This document shows positions 49,558 to 58,715 of a stretch of 64,000 nt of DNA, in pieces. Location of the stretch: assembly GCA_023229845.1 (NCBI GenBank), contig JALNYK010000014.1:9102-73101 (forward strand), written 5' to 3'. The notes below the pieces were generated by a model. That model ran no database searches and was not told the origin of the DNA. It was given only the letters and a program-made list of their open reading frames with translations. Made by a program: the position numbers and the translations under genes. Origin of the DNA: Gallionella sp. GTDB lineage: Bacteria; Pseudomonadota; Gammaproteobacteria; Burkholderiales; Gallionellaceae. Within the stretch, counting starts at the first letter, position 1, and every line of letters starts with the position of its first letter.

Positions 49558-50462
49558 TTCTCACTTTTCGAGAATGAATTCTTCAATTTGCGAAATATCC
49601 TGACTGGCAAAGAGGAACGCCAGCGTCTGTGAAATAACATAATTTGTTTCCGAGCAAATTCGTTTTCCTCAACCCTAATCGCCCTTATAGTGACAGGAAC
49701 GGTTGCCATATCGCCCGAAAAAACATCCGTAGGCGCACAATTCGTTCCACTGCCATCCACTCCGATGTTATGTACCAGAGTTTTTCCTGGATACAGAGTA
49801 AATTTGTTATGCAAGAATGCAGTTGCATGCCAACGTATCGCCCATGAATTGTTTTTGCTCTTGATCTGGTTCCTAAGCATCTGCGTAAACGGATAGGTCC
49901 CATTAGAATCGAAGGTGTGCGTCAATCCTTGCTCCTCCAACCCTTGCAACAACACCTTGCCATCCGGCTCGAACAAGCTCCACCCTCGCGCCCAAGTCGC
50001 CCATCCCCAACAGTCCGCCCCCCTAAGTAAGAAGGTCTCAGGCAATTCTGTTTCTACAGGGTAAACATAACCCGAAATGCTAATGAGGCGCTCGTCGTTC
50101 TCATAGAACCGCAGACCATCATTCATGAACTGCAAAAAATGACGGGAAGTCACGATATCGTCTTCCAGCACGATAACTTGCCCATATTGCCGACATACTT
50201 GTGTCACACCGTCGATGATCGACTCTGCCAATCCATAATTCCGATCTCTTTCAATGATCGACACAAACTTGAACCCCGAGATACTTGCCACGTATCTTCT
50301 AACCTCAGCGACCCCCTCGCTTGCTGCGGCATCCTTCGGCGCATCCGAGAATATATACAGCGGAGTTTCCGCGGCCTCAAGATTGGCCAGCAATGCTTCA
50401 ACGGTCTGGCGTGTATGCCATGGCCGGTTGTACACAAATAATGCGACAGGCGCGTAACTCAC
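49554..50462 (-). CDS. Glycosyltransferase family 2-like protein
   Basis: A 302-residue enzyme starting VALFVYNRPWHTRQTVEALL with the acidic site QVIVLEDDIVTSRHFLQFMN and a tryptophan-rich DCWGWATWARGWSLFE. This LEDD type resembles GNT-I-like or GT2 sugar transferases found in LPS loci. Donor and acceptor are unknown. It overlaps the methyltransferase by ATGA. Confidence 0.8.
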   Translation of the reverse strand: MSYAPVALFVYNRPWHTRQTVEALLANLEAAETPLYIFSDAPKDAAASEGVAEVRRYVASISGFKFVSIIERDRNYGLAESIIDGVTQVCRQYGQVIVLEDDIVTSRHFLQFMNDGLRFYENDERLISISGYVYPVETELPETFLLRGADCWGWATWARGWSLFEPDGKVLLQGLEEQGLTHTFDSNGTYPFTQMLRNQIKSKNNSWAIRWHATAFLHNKFTLYPGKTLVHNIGVDGSGTNCAPTDVFSGDMATVPVTIRAIRVEENEFARKQIMLFHRRWRSSLPVRIFRKLKNSFSKSEK

Positions 50463-50498
50463 TTTGCCCCTCCCAAGATAACTACTGAAGACACACAG

Positions 50499-51209
50499 TC
50501 ACGCATTGCGCTTAAGCGCCTCATCGGAAATGAAGAAATAGGTATTAAAAGTTTTGGCTATAGCTCGATAGCCGTATCGATTCAATATCTGAGCAGTCGG
50601 ATGATTCTCAAGATTCTGGAGGGCGGTATTTAGTAACTCCACCAAGACTATGCTGGGGCGATAGCAATCCCAGTCGTTGGAAGAAATAATCTCATGATCA
50701 AACCCTTCCGCATCGATAGTCATAAAATCGATCTGCGTTCCGTTGGGCAAATGTTCGTCCAGGATCTGCTTCAGTGTCACAACCGGGATCTGACGCGTAT
50801 CGACAATACGGTACCGCCCCCCCTCTTTCCTTCTAGCTTCCTGTTCCGAAAAGGTGTTCAGCGCCGGTTCGTTGAACAAAAAATATTCCAGCACACCCTC
50901 GCTCGATCCAACACCACATTCTATGGTTATATCGTGCGACCTCATGCGCCGAAACAGTTTTTTCGTTCCCGGCAGCGCATCGACATTGATACCGCGCCAT
51001 CCGCGGCGATAGAAATAATATGTGTTCGAGAATCGCACAGGATGATGCGCCCCGATATCAACGAAGAAACCCTTAGTTACATTCAATTCCCCAAGGATCC
51101 GGGCAAGCACCATATCCTCCCCCTCTTGCGAGTAGGACATACGGCCCATCGGAATATAGTTCCGTAACCACGCCCCAAAACGGGTTACCCACGCTGGCCG
51201 ATTGCTCAT
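50499..51209 (-). CDS. FkbM family methyltransferase
   Basis: A 236-residue protein with the FkbM pattern SYSQEGEDMVLARILGE, FVDIGAHHPVRFSNTYYFY, INVDALPGTKKLF and a late IDFMTIDAEGFDHEII. FkbM enzymes O-methylate sugars or lipids. It overlaps the ABC exporter gene by ATGA, suggesting methylation near the export step. GC is lower than in the flanking core genes. Confidence 0.87.
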   Translation of the reverse strand: MSNRPAWVTRFGAWLRNYIPMGRMSYSQEGEDMVLARILGELNVTKGFFVDIGAHHPVRFSNTYYFYRRGWRGINVDALPGTKKLFRRMRSHDITIECGVGSSEGVLEYFLFNEPALNTFSEQEARRKEGGRYRIVDTRQIPVVTLKQILDEHLPNGTQIDFMTIDAEGFDHEIISSNDWDCYRPSIVLVELLNTALQNLENHPTAQILNRYGYRAIAKTFNTYFFISDEALKRNA

Positions 51210-52963
51210 ATGGACACCATCCTTTTTTCAACCGTCAATTTACCCTTCTTTATCTGCCACACTTCATCGGCAACCTCGATCACATGACTATCATGCGTGA
51301 TGAAGAGCAGAATCTTGCCTCGAAATAATTCGCGCAAATGTTGCACCACCATATCTCGCGTCTGCCCATCCAGCGCACTGGTTGCCTCATCAAGAATGAG
51401 CACATCTGGTTTGCGCACGATCGCTCGCGCCAGGCCAATACGCTGTCGTTGCCCGCCTGAAAAATTGGCGCCTTGATAGTCCAAGCGGGTATCGAGCCCT
51501 TGCGGAAGCGAATCGATGAACTCCCCCAGACCTGCTGTCTCTATCGCCACCTGCATCTCCGCATCGGAAATCGCCAATCCAAATGCGATGTTCTCTCTCA
51601 CACTACCGCTGAATATCCGCGTCTGTTGCTCGACCAGCACCACCCTGCGACGCAGGGACGCCAGATCGATCTGATCGTACGACAAACCATCTATTTGCAA
51701 CTCACCTGACATGGGGGGCAACAATCCGAGCAACACATCCGAGAGCGTGGATTTCCCGGAGCCCGATTTGCCCACAAGAGCATAGCTGCGCCCTGCTTCC
51801 AGCTGCGCAGAAACTCCTGTTAAAACTGTTTTGCCAAGAACATATCCACAGGACAGGCTCGACATCCCGATATTGCTAACGGAAGAAATTATCCTGCCTC
51901 CAGATGAGATCGATTTTCCCGTCGGGGCTTTTCCAATAATGTCATCCAAATCAAATGCTGCACGAATATCGATTGCAACTCGCCCCCCCGAGGCAACTGC
52001 CGTGCCAAGAAAAGAAAGTATTCGAATCAGCATCGTCGTTACGGTAAAAAAATATATTGCGGAAAAATCCTGGAGAAAACCGCCCGAGGGAAACAAAACA
52101 ATCAGTCCGAGCACAATCAATATCAGCCCGGGCAGGGAACGAGAGCCGTGATTAAATACGTCCAGAAGAAACAGCACGCGCCCATAACGATGGATAAAGT
52201 TTCGATAGCGCTGAGCAACAAATTCCTCTCCGGCCATTGAGCGAATGGAACGAATGCCATTAAAGGCCTCGATAAACGTGGTGTTCGCTTCACGCGACAA
52301 CTGCGCAGATTCGTTACTCCAGGCAAAGACTCTCTTCATTGCGAATCCGATAGACAGCCCGGACAGCAAAAGAAACAACAGCGTCAACTTGAAAACCGGG
52401 AGAGAAAATATCAACAAAACAATCAGCCCAATAATCGCGGCGATCAATGCGGACAACGTCTGCGCCAGATGAAAGAATACCTGGCCTACCCGCACAGCCT
52501 CATCTCCGGCAAGCGCAGTGTAATGCCCTACCGTGCGCCGATATATCTCTGCCAACGGCTCAAGCACCAGAACACGAGAAAACGTTCCGCCACTCAAATG
52601 AGCCAGAATGCTTTTTGAAACCCAAGTATTCAAAGTTATCTGAGCAAACCCAACGGCGATTCGGACGCCGAGCAGCAACAGGAACAACCATAACCAGGTG
52701 CGCGGCTCATCTGGCAGCCCTATTGTCGCCACAATAGCATGCCAAAAATCGACTACCGCCGAAGATACTCCGGAGCTCCCTTGTCCATTACCGCCGGCGA
52801 GCGGCATCATTACGCTCAACGCAGCGTACTCAAGTAGCACTCCCAGTGCCGCGACAATCACTGCCAGCTTCGCGGAGGGGAAATGGCGGAATACATACGA
52901 TGCGAAATGCGGCAAGTAGGAAACCACCTTCAACAGGCCATAGGGATTCATTTGGTTCGACAT
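51206..52963 (-). CDS. ABC transporter with fused membrane and ATPase domains (MsbA/PglK-like)
   Basis: A 585-residue half-transporter. Six hydrophobic helices in residues ~20-310 are followed by the ATPase: Walker A VGKSGSGKSTLS, signature FSGGQRQRIGLARAIV and Walker B PDVLILDEATSALD. It likely works as a dimer to flip a lipid-linked glycan, as PglK does. No Wzx flippase is seen in the window, so it may serve that role for this locus. It lies 3 bp after the second FkbM gene. Confidence 0.9.
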   Translation of the reverse strand: MSNQMNPYGLLKVVSYLPHFASYVFRHFPSAKLAVIVAALGVLLEYAALSVMMPLAGGNGQGSSGVSSAVVDFWHAIVATIGLPDEPRTWLWLFLLLLGVRIAVGFAQITLNTWVSKSILAHLSGGTFSRVLVLEPLAEIYRRTVGHYTALAGDEAVRVGQVFFHLAQTLSALIAAIIGLIVLLIFSLPVFKLTLLFLLLSGLSIGFAMKRVFAWSNESAQLSREANTTFIEAFNGIRSIRSMAGEEFVAQRYRNFIHRYGRVLFLLDVFNHGSRSLPGLILIVLGLIVLFPSGGFLQDFSAIYFFTVTTMLIRILSFLGTAVASGGRVAIDIRAAFDLDDIIGKAPTGKSISSGGRIISSVSNIGMSSLSCGYVLGKTVLTGVSAQLEAGRSYALVGKSGSGKSTLSDVLLGLLPPMSGELQIDGLSYDQIDLASLRRRVVLVEQQTRIFSGSVRENIAFGLAISDAEMQVAIETAGLGEFIDSLPQGLDTRLDYQGANFSGGQRQRIGLARAIVRKPDVLILDEATSALDGQTRDMVVQHLRELFRGKILLFITHDSHVIEVADEVWQIKKGKLTVEKRMVSI

Positions 52964-52966
52964 ATC

Positions 52967-54058
52967 TCAGCCGTTCGGATAATCGAACCACATATACTGC
53001 TTCCAACGTAAAAGTTGCGACATCCCTGTTGCACGCAACAAGCGCCTCAACAAGCGCCACATGCCGCTTCGCCCTTGCCAGAAATACCGGCCAGCGCGAT
53101 GCCAAACAACAATACTGTTTTTTATCGTCCTGGCTGCGGCCGCATCAAATACTCCGGCCGCCTCTGCCTTTTCGATCATGAAATAGGCCTCGCTGAAGAA
53201 TCGATAACCGCAAAGCGCTACTGCCAGCTTGCGAATGGATGCAGCATCTTTTTCCGCCACCAGCAGTCTCCAGTCGCGCACATACACCACATCCGCCTCC
53301 CATATCCGCGCCGAAAGAGAGGGACTATTTTCATAAACATCGAAAACTTCTCGCTGATACCAGTCGCCGTCAGCCCCCTTGGCGCGATAACTGCGCGCCA
53401 CGCTTACATCCAGCAGCCGCATTCCCTCCGCAGTAAGCAGTTCATCCACCTCTCCCCAAGTAGGCCCGCCCTCATAGGGTCCAATATTGTTGGTCACGCC
53501 ACTGCTGACATTCACCTCGATCTCTGCCAGCAGAATATGTTTGCGTCTGGCATCGCCCAAGCCCTTGAGTATTTCCAGTTCGGCCCCTTGAACATCCAAT
53601 TTAATGATGTCCACATCCGTCACTTTTTGTTCGCTCAACACTTCGTCCAGGCAGCGCGTCTGAATCTGGACTTCGCGAATGGGGTAAATGTAACTATTGT
53701 CCGGGCTGGCAAATTCACTGGCAGGATTCACCGGATACAGCGAACTGCCCGTCGGACAATTGAGCATGTGCAAGGTCCGCTCGCCTCCCGCCGCGGCCAA
53801 CCCAATGGGCAGCACATGAAATAGATCCGCATATGGAGAGTCCGAGAAGAGCGCTTTCAGCTTCTCATAGCTTTCCTGATGGGGCTCAAAAAGGTAAAAA
53901 TCCACAACGCCCTCATATGAGCGCCAGTGCGGCTGCATCCCACCTGCCGAGCCGACATCCACACCAATCATAGGCTCATTGCCCAGAATGGCCTTCTTGA
54001 TGGGGAGCAACGACATTGCCCTCAATTCTCTGCGCTGCTTTAAAAAACGACGAATCAT
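52967..54058 (-). CDS. FkbM family methyltransferase, long form
   Basis: About 363 residues. The FkbM core is GVDVGSAGGMQPHWRSYEG, FYLFEPHQESYEKLKAL, VDIIKLDVQGAELEIL and KHILLAEIEV. The C-terminal 120 residues have no obvious match and include YFWQGRSGMWRLLRRLL. It probably methylates a sugar. ATG 54058 follows AGAGGAA; a TTG at 54082 is less likely. Neighbours are a dioxygenase and the ABC exporter. Confidence 0.84.
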   Translation of the reverse strand: MIRRFLKQRRELRAMSLLPIKKAILGNEPMIGVDVGSAGGMQPHWRSYEGVVDFYLFEPHQESYEKLKALFSDSPYADLFHVLPIGLAAAGGERTLHMLNCPTGSSLYPVNPASEFASPDNSYIYPIREVQIQTRCLDEVLSEQKVTDVDIIKLDVQGAELEILKGLGDARRKHILLAEIEVNVSSGVTNNIGPYEGGPTWGEVDELLTAEGMRLLDVSVARSYRAKGADGDWYQREVFDVYENSPSLSARIWEADVVYVRDWRLLVAEKDAASIRKLAVALCGYRFFSEAYFMIEKAEAAGVFDAAAARTIKNSIVVWHRAGRYFWQGRSGMWRLLRRLLRATGMSQLLRWKQYMWFDYPNG

Positions 54059-54086
54059 CCGACTTCCTCTGCACTCAACCAAACAG

Positions 54087-55340
54087 TTATACGTATCCCA
54101 TTACGAACTTCCGTGCATATTTCCTCGCAAGCGCCATCTGATCCTTCAATAGTGTTTCCTTTGTCAAATGAGACTTGAGACGCTCCTCATTCTGGTTGCG
54201 GTAGATCACCTGAAGCGCCATCCGCTCCCCCGATTTGACGAGGCTGCCACGATGCAACAGGTGCGGCCCATCAAACACCAAGGCCTGTCCTCCCTGGCTG
54301 AGGTAAGCGATCTCTTGCTTGGCCAATGTATTGGCCAGCTCGGTTCCTGCAAGAACATCGTCACCGAAATGACTGGAACCCTGAAACGGCTTTGGCAGCT
54401 CCATAAAAATACGACGCAACTCTGCATGCCTAGCCAGAGGGCGATAGTGCGCCTTGCGCACATATTTCGCATAACGATCCCCCACCACCCGATCCAGCGC
54501 CTTGTGCATGCGAAAGCGACACTCCGATATCTCCCAGCGATTGCTGCCGGGAATGGCCCGGGTCGCACCATTTTCTTCATCCACGGATGTAACGTAGATC
54601 ATGGACTTGGGCAAACAGTCTCCCTCGTCGACATGCAGATATTGCATTGGGCTATCCGCCAGTCCTACATCCGAATATAAGCTCTGGTACCAGTCCTGCT
54701 CCGGGCACGAATATTCCAATCCTGCCCCCAGCAAAGTCAAGCGATTCCGCTTAAGCTCGCTCAGTACATCGAAAATTCCCGCTTCTTTTGCCGCTCGCTT
54801 GATCGATTTCCACAACGGGGAATTAAAGGCCACATTAATCACCGCCCGGTTAAACCGATCCGACAGAGCCCTTTGGCGCAACTCGGGCCTATGTTCCAAT
54901 GCCAGTCGACGAATATCCGCATATACATCAGCCGGCAAATCCGCGATGTACATACCCTGCTCTTGCAACAGCGCGAATTGCTTCGACTGTCCGGCAGACA
55001 AGGCCTGCCCATGATAATCCCGCGCCGAAAAAACCCTGCGTGCAAGTTCATGACTTAAATCGGCGATGGTCCACTTTACCGTGCTATCCAGCCACTCTTC
55101 AGCCAATATGGAAATGTTCTGCTCTCTGGCATGGCGCAAGATCTGGTATGTATGCTTTCCTATCTGCGCCAAAACATCAGTCGCATCGCCATCAGATGGA
55201 GCTGTCAGATTGCAAAATTTCGCATGTATGTCATCGACTTCACGAATGTGTTGCAACAGCAATTCACTGTCATAGCTCACCTTGCTCTGATAAGGTGCAT
55301 ATGCAGGATGAGTGGAATAATCTATTTCTGGATAACGCAT
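54087..55340 (-). CDS. PhyH-type Fe(II)/2-oxoglutarate dioxygenase
   Basis: A 417-residue protein. The PhyH core in the C-terminal half has H-x-D in YLHVDEGDCLP, the later FDGPHLLHRGSLVKSGER with the distal histidine and arginine, and ENGATRAIPGSNRWE. Such enzymes hydroxylate small or lipid substrates. The N-terminal half is helical and unfamiliar. Its place among glycan genes suggests oxidation of a sugar or a lipid carrier. ATG 55340 has GGAGG close upstream. Confidence 0.8.
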   Translation of the reverse strand: MRYPEIDYSTHPAYAPYQSKVSYDSELLLQHIREVDDIHAKFCNLTAPSDGDATDVLAQIGKHTYQILRHAREQNISILAEEWLDSTVKWTIADLSHELARRVFSARDYHGQALSAGQSKQFALLQEQGMYIADLPADVYADIRRLALEHRPELRQRALSDRFNRAVINVAFNSPLWKSIKRAAKEAGIFDVLSELKRNRLTLLGAGLEYSCPEQDWYQSLYSDVGLADSPMQYLHVDEGDCLPKSMIYVTSVDEENGATRAIPGSNRWEISECRFRMHKALDRVVGDRYAKYVRKAHYRPLARHAELRRIFMELPKPFQGSSHFGDDVLAGTELANTLAKQEIAYLSQGGQALVFDGPHLLHRGSLVKSGERMALQVIYRNQNEERLKSHLTKETLLKDQMALARKYARKFVMGYV

Positions 55341-55448
55341 AACCCCTCCGATAAATTCAACGCCCATGCAACGATCACATCAATACAAGAAAACAGACCA
55401 TGGATCGCCAATCCGAAATCGGGCGCATGCTACCATGTCCCCCATGGC

Positions 55449-57017
55449 TCAGACCGCATAAGCCTCAATCATTCGAGCCACACTTTGCCTGTACCCTGGC
55501 AGCATCGCAATCTGCTTCAACGCCCCGACCAAGTCGCATTCTTCGCCTGCGTTCTCACAATTCATCCGAAATGCCATGGAATCATCCCTGAGAACCTTCA
55601 TCTCTTCGCTCAAATGCAGGTTGTGCATATAGTAAAAAATCAGACTTTCTCGACGCATAACCTCCTTATCAAAAGAAAGCCGTATCGAGCCTCTCAATAG
55701 CTGCTCATATTCATTCCGTGATTGTGCCGTCCTGCAGAAACCAAAACTGATATGCGGATGATGCGCACAGGCGATGCTGGGAACGCCCAGATAAGCCACT
55801 TCGTGGGCGACAGTGCCATAGACCGTGACTGCGCAAGACATGCCCGCATCAACCAACTGCCTGTTTGTAATCCCTACCGGGATCATCGAAAGTCCGGGGT
55901 AGCGACGCTTGATCTCGTCCAGCACGCCGACACTCAAACCGATCTGATTCGGATGCGGCTTGATAAAGAAAGGAACGTTTGCGCTCGTCAAGGTCTCGAT
56001 AGAGAAACACAGCCATTCCCAAAAATCGGGGAATACCATTTCCCGATAAACATGGGGACTATCGTAAAAGTCGTGCAAGAAAATAACGACCGCGCCACGC
56101 ACATCCGGAACAGGATCGGCTGATCCGGCATATGCCGATTTCCTCATGTAGGCGGTTGCGCCATCAACTCCGCCCGACAAACGCGCGGATAAGGCCTGCT
56201 CTGCCAAGGCCAGTTTTTCATTTTGCCGATCCAGTTCAAAGAACGCTTTTGCATAACCATCCGGATTCTTGGTGTGTACCCAGTCTTGCAGCGTCAGCTC
56301 CTTGATGAACTCCTGATAATTGCCGAATGAAAACACCCGCACACCATTCCGCAAGGCAGCCCTGACCGGAATGCCATGCTGTATATATGTACTGTAAGAG
56401 GTCAAATACAACGACGGTCTGGCGCGCGAGAAATATTCGTTGGCGCGCCGTACGTCACGATAGGCCTGCCAGAGCAGCACCGGCAGATATATATCTTTCA
56501 AATCCAATGTTGGCGCAGGCTTAAAACGCAGGAAACTATCGTTAATCAAGTCTCCCACAACAATGCCATCCATCTGCAAGCCGAGAAGCGAGTCCTTATC
56601 GGTCAAGCCCCGCCAACATTGCCAAGCCCGGCAAGCATCAATCACATCACATATCGGGCGCATGGAGACACTGCGATAAGCCACCCCATCGCAAAAAGAT
56701 TTGTATATGCGCACCCATTTGAAACTATGCAATTCATTGATGAATAGGCGAGAAACCGCGAAGCCAGTCAGCGATCTTGATTCGCCCACGCGCAGACTTC
56801 GCAAAACATACTGTTCGGCACGAATCGACCTTCTCTCTCTCAACGAAGACACGATCTGCCCAAATATGCCCAGGCAATATAAATCCTCGACGCATTGTAC
56901 CAACACGACTTCTTGAGTTGGCATCCCGGGCTTGCGCAGCCGCCAGAAATATTTCGCGATTGCATTTTGCTGCGGGTCGGAAAGCCATTTTTGCAAACTT
57001 CTGATCATCTGCCTCAA
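55449..57017 (-). CDS. Capsule-type GT-B glycosyltransferase (KpsC/KpsS or CDP-glycerol transferase-like)
   Basis: A 522-residue protein. The C-terminal half resembles capsule polysaccharide and glycerophosphotransferase-like GT-B enzymes: FFIKPHPNQ, a MSCAVTVYGTVAHEVAYLGV run with PSIACAHHPH, all near the nucleotide-sugar site. The N-terminal half is poorly conserved. Position right after pseI (ATGA overlap) makes it a candidate pseudaminic acid transferase. Family call is moderate. Confidence 0.65.
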   Translation of the reverse strand: MRQMIRSLQKWLSDPQQNAIAKYFWRLRKPGMPTQEVVLVQCVEDLYCLGIFGQIVSSLRERRSIRAEQYVLRSLRVGESRSLTGFAVSRLFINELHSFKWVRIYKSFCDGVAYRSVSMRPICDVIDACRAWQCWRGLTDKDSLLGLQMDGIVVGDLINDSFLRFKPAPTLDLKDIYLPVLLWQAYRDVRRANEYFSRARPSLYLTSYSTYIQHGIPVRAALRNGVRVFSFGNYQEFIKELTLQDWVHTKNPDGYAKAFFELDRQNEKLALAEQALSARLSGGVDGATAYMRKSAYAGSADPVPDVRGAVVIFLHDFYDSPHVYREMVFPDFWEWLCFSIETLTSANVPFFIKPHPNQIGLSVGVLDEIKRRYPGLSMIPVGITNRQLVDAGMSCAVTVYGTVAHEVAYLGVPSIACAHHPHISFGFCRTAQSRNEYEQLLRGSIRLSFDKEVMRRESLIFYYMHNLHLSEEMKVLRDDSMAFRMNCENAGEECDLVGALKQIAMLPGYRQSVARMIEAYAV

Positions 57018-58075
57018 CCAATCAAATCCCAGGACATAGCCGTTCCCTTTTGCACATCTTTTGCAAATCGATGTCCCAACAGAACCGAAAGATATTTCGG
57101 CGGCATCCCATAACCCGGACGAATGGCCCCCAAATTCTCCGGAGTCAGCAGCTCACCGGCCTTTACGTCTTTCACCACATACAGGGAGCGCCTGAACACC
57201 AGCGATTTCTTCTCCTTCTCCGTAGGCCCGTAGCTGACCTGCCCAAGCGATTGCCAGGCTCGCTCAGTCTCGACCACGAGTTGCGACATCTCGGATGGCT
57301 CCATGGAGAAGGTGCTGTCCACCCCGCCATCGGTACGATTGAGCGTGAAGTGTTTCTCGATGACAGTCGCACCCAGCGCAACACTGGCGACTGATACGCC
57401 CACGCCCATGGTGTGATCGGACAAGCCAACTTCGCAATCGAACAACTCGCGCAAATGCGGAATGGTGAGGATATTGGTGTTCTCTGCCGTCGCAGGATAG
57501 GTGCTGGTGCATTTGAGCAAGATGAGATCTTTGCATCCGGCTGCACGCGCGGCGCGCACGGTTTCGTCGAGCTCGGCCACCGTTGCCATGCCCGTAGAGA
57601 TGATGAGCGGCTTACCCGTGGCTGCCACACGGCAGATCAACGGCAGATCGGTATTCTCAAACGAAGCGATCTTGTAGCAAGGTACATCCAGACTCTCGAG
57701 AAAATCCACCGCCGTGTCGTCGAACGGGGTGCTGAATGGAATAATGCCCAGCTCACGCGCACGATCAAAGATAGGCTGGTGCCATTCCCAGGGAGTGTAG
57801 GCCTCACCATAAAGCTTATAGAGTGAAGTGCCCGCCCACAAACTATTCGGGTCGCTGATGTGGAACTCGCGCTCGTCCAGATCGAGCGTCATGGTATCCG
57901 GCGTATAGGTCTGTATTTTCAGCGCGTGCGCACCGCTCTTGGCCGCTGCCTCGACGATCTCCAAGGCGCGTTCCAGCGACTGATTATGATTGCCGGACAT
58001 CTCGGCGATCACAAACGGCGGATGACCTCGCCCAATTATCCTTCCAGAAATTTTGATCTTTGCGGGACTATTCAT
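57014..58075 (-). CDS. pseI: Pseudaminic acid synthase
   Basis: A 353-residue NeuB-family enzyme that condenses phosphoenolpyruvate with a 2,4-diamido-trideoxy-altrose. Core: PFVIAEMSGNHNQSLERALE, ALKIQTYTPDTMTLDL, CYKIASFENTDLPLI, KCTSTYPATAENTNI, LSDHTMGVGVSVASVALGA and EKHFTLNR; the SAF antifreeze-like domain follows with RRSLYVVKDVKAGE and IRPGYGMPP. The SGNHN start is typical of PseI rather than NeuB. ATG 58075 overlaps the formyltransferase stop by 8 bp. Confidence 0.93.
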   Translation of the reverse strand: MNSPAKIKISGRIIGRGHPPFVIAEMSGNHNQSLERALEIVEAAAKSGAHALKIQTYTPDTMTLDLDEREFHISDPNSLWAGTSLYKLYGEAYTPWEWHQPIFDRARELGIIPFSTPFDDTAVDFLESLDVPCYKIASFENTDLPLICRVAATGKPLIISTGMATVAELDETVRAARAAGCKDLILLKCTSTYPATAENTNILTIPHLRELFDCEVGLSDHTMGVGVSVASVALGATVIEKHFTLNRTDGGVDSTFSMEPSEMSQLVVETERAWQSLGQVSYGPTEKEKKSLVFRRSLYVVKDVKAGELLTPENLGAIRPGYGMPPKYLSVLLGHRFAKDVQKGTAMSWDLIG

Positions 58076-58715
58076 TCTCAACTTTCTCTATCTTGATCAA
58101 ATAGCGCATTCCTTGATAATCAAAGAATGCCGGATATCTTTTTGAGTCAACAACACGTAACAGATTAAACTGCTCTGCAATCGTTCTGTATGGATCAAGC
58201 TTACTGTCTGCGGGCGATCTTTTTGTCATATATGGCCCAGGATCACCTTCTTGTCGTACCGGCTCTATCGATTCAAACCGCTCGATAGCTTGAGTCATCA
58301 GCCTGGTCTCTGCGGCAAACAGTTTTGCATTGATTTCCGGCAATAGTTCATGCCCCTCAAGAGCAAACGTTGTCTTGAGCCAAATGGCACCGCTATCGAC
58401 GGGATCGCTCGCCTCCAACAAACTGACGGTGATTATGTTGGCCCCACCCAATATCGACCAGATATAGGGCGACCATCCCCTGCCCTTAGGTAAATCACTT
58501 GCGTGCAAAACTAGTGTCGCTTTGTATTTTTCTCGCTCCGCATCGCGAATTAGTTGGCTACACGAAACCAGGAAAAGAATATCCCCACCCTGTAGTTCGG
58601 CCTTGTCAAAGACAAGCGAGACATCATGCCCCTTACGGGACACTTCATCAGTCCATTCGCGCAGGTTGTTAACGACCGGATGATTCGGATCAGTGCATAA
58701 GATCGAAATCTTCAT
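58068..58715 (-). CDS. Formyltransferase in the pseudaminic acid pathway
   Basis: A 215-residue protein of the methionyl-tRNA formyltransferase N-domain type. LVLHASDLPKGRGWSPYIW and TVSLLEASDPVDSGAIW hold the catalytic histidine and aspartate; the usual asparagine two residues before the histidine is missing. It lies exactly between pseG and pseI, where PseH acetyltransferase is expected, and overlaps both. It likely formylates the 4-amino group of the altrose intermediate. Confidence 0.8.
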   Translation of the reverse strand: MKISILCTDPNHPVVNNLREWTDEVSRKGHDVSLVFDKAELQGGDILFLVSCSQLIRDAEREKYKATLVLHASDLPKGRGWSPYIWSILGGANIITVSLLEASDPVDSGAIWLKTTFALEGHELLPEINAKLFAAETRLMTQAIERFESIEPVRQEGDPGPYMTKRSPADSKLDPYRTIAEQFNLLRVVDSKRYPAFFDYQGMRYLIKIEKVENE

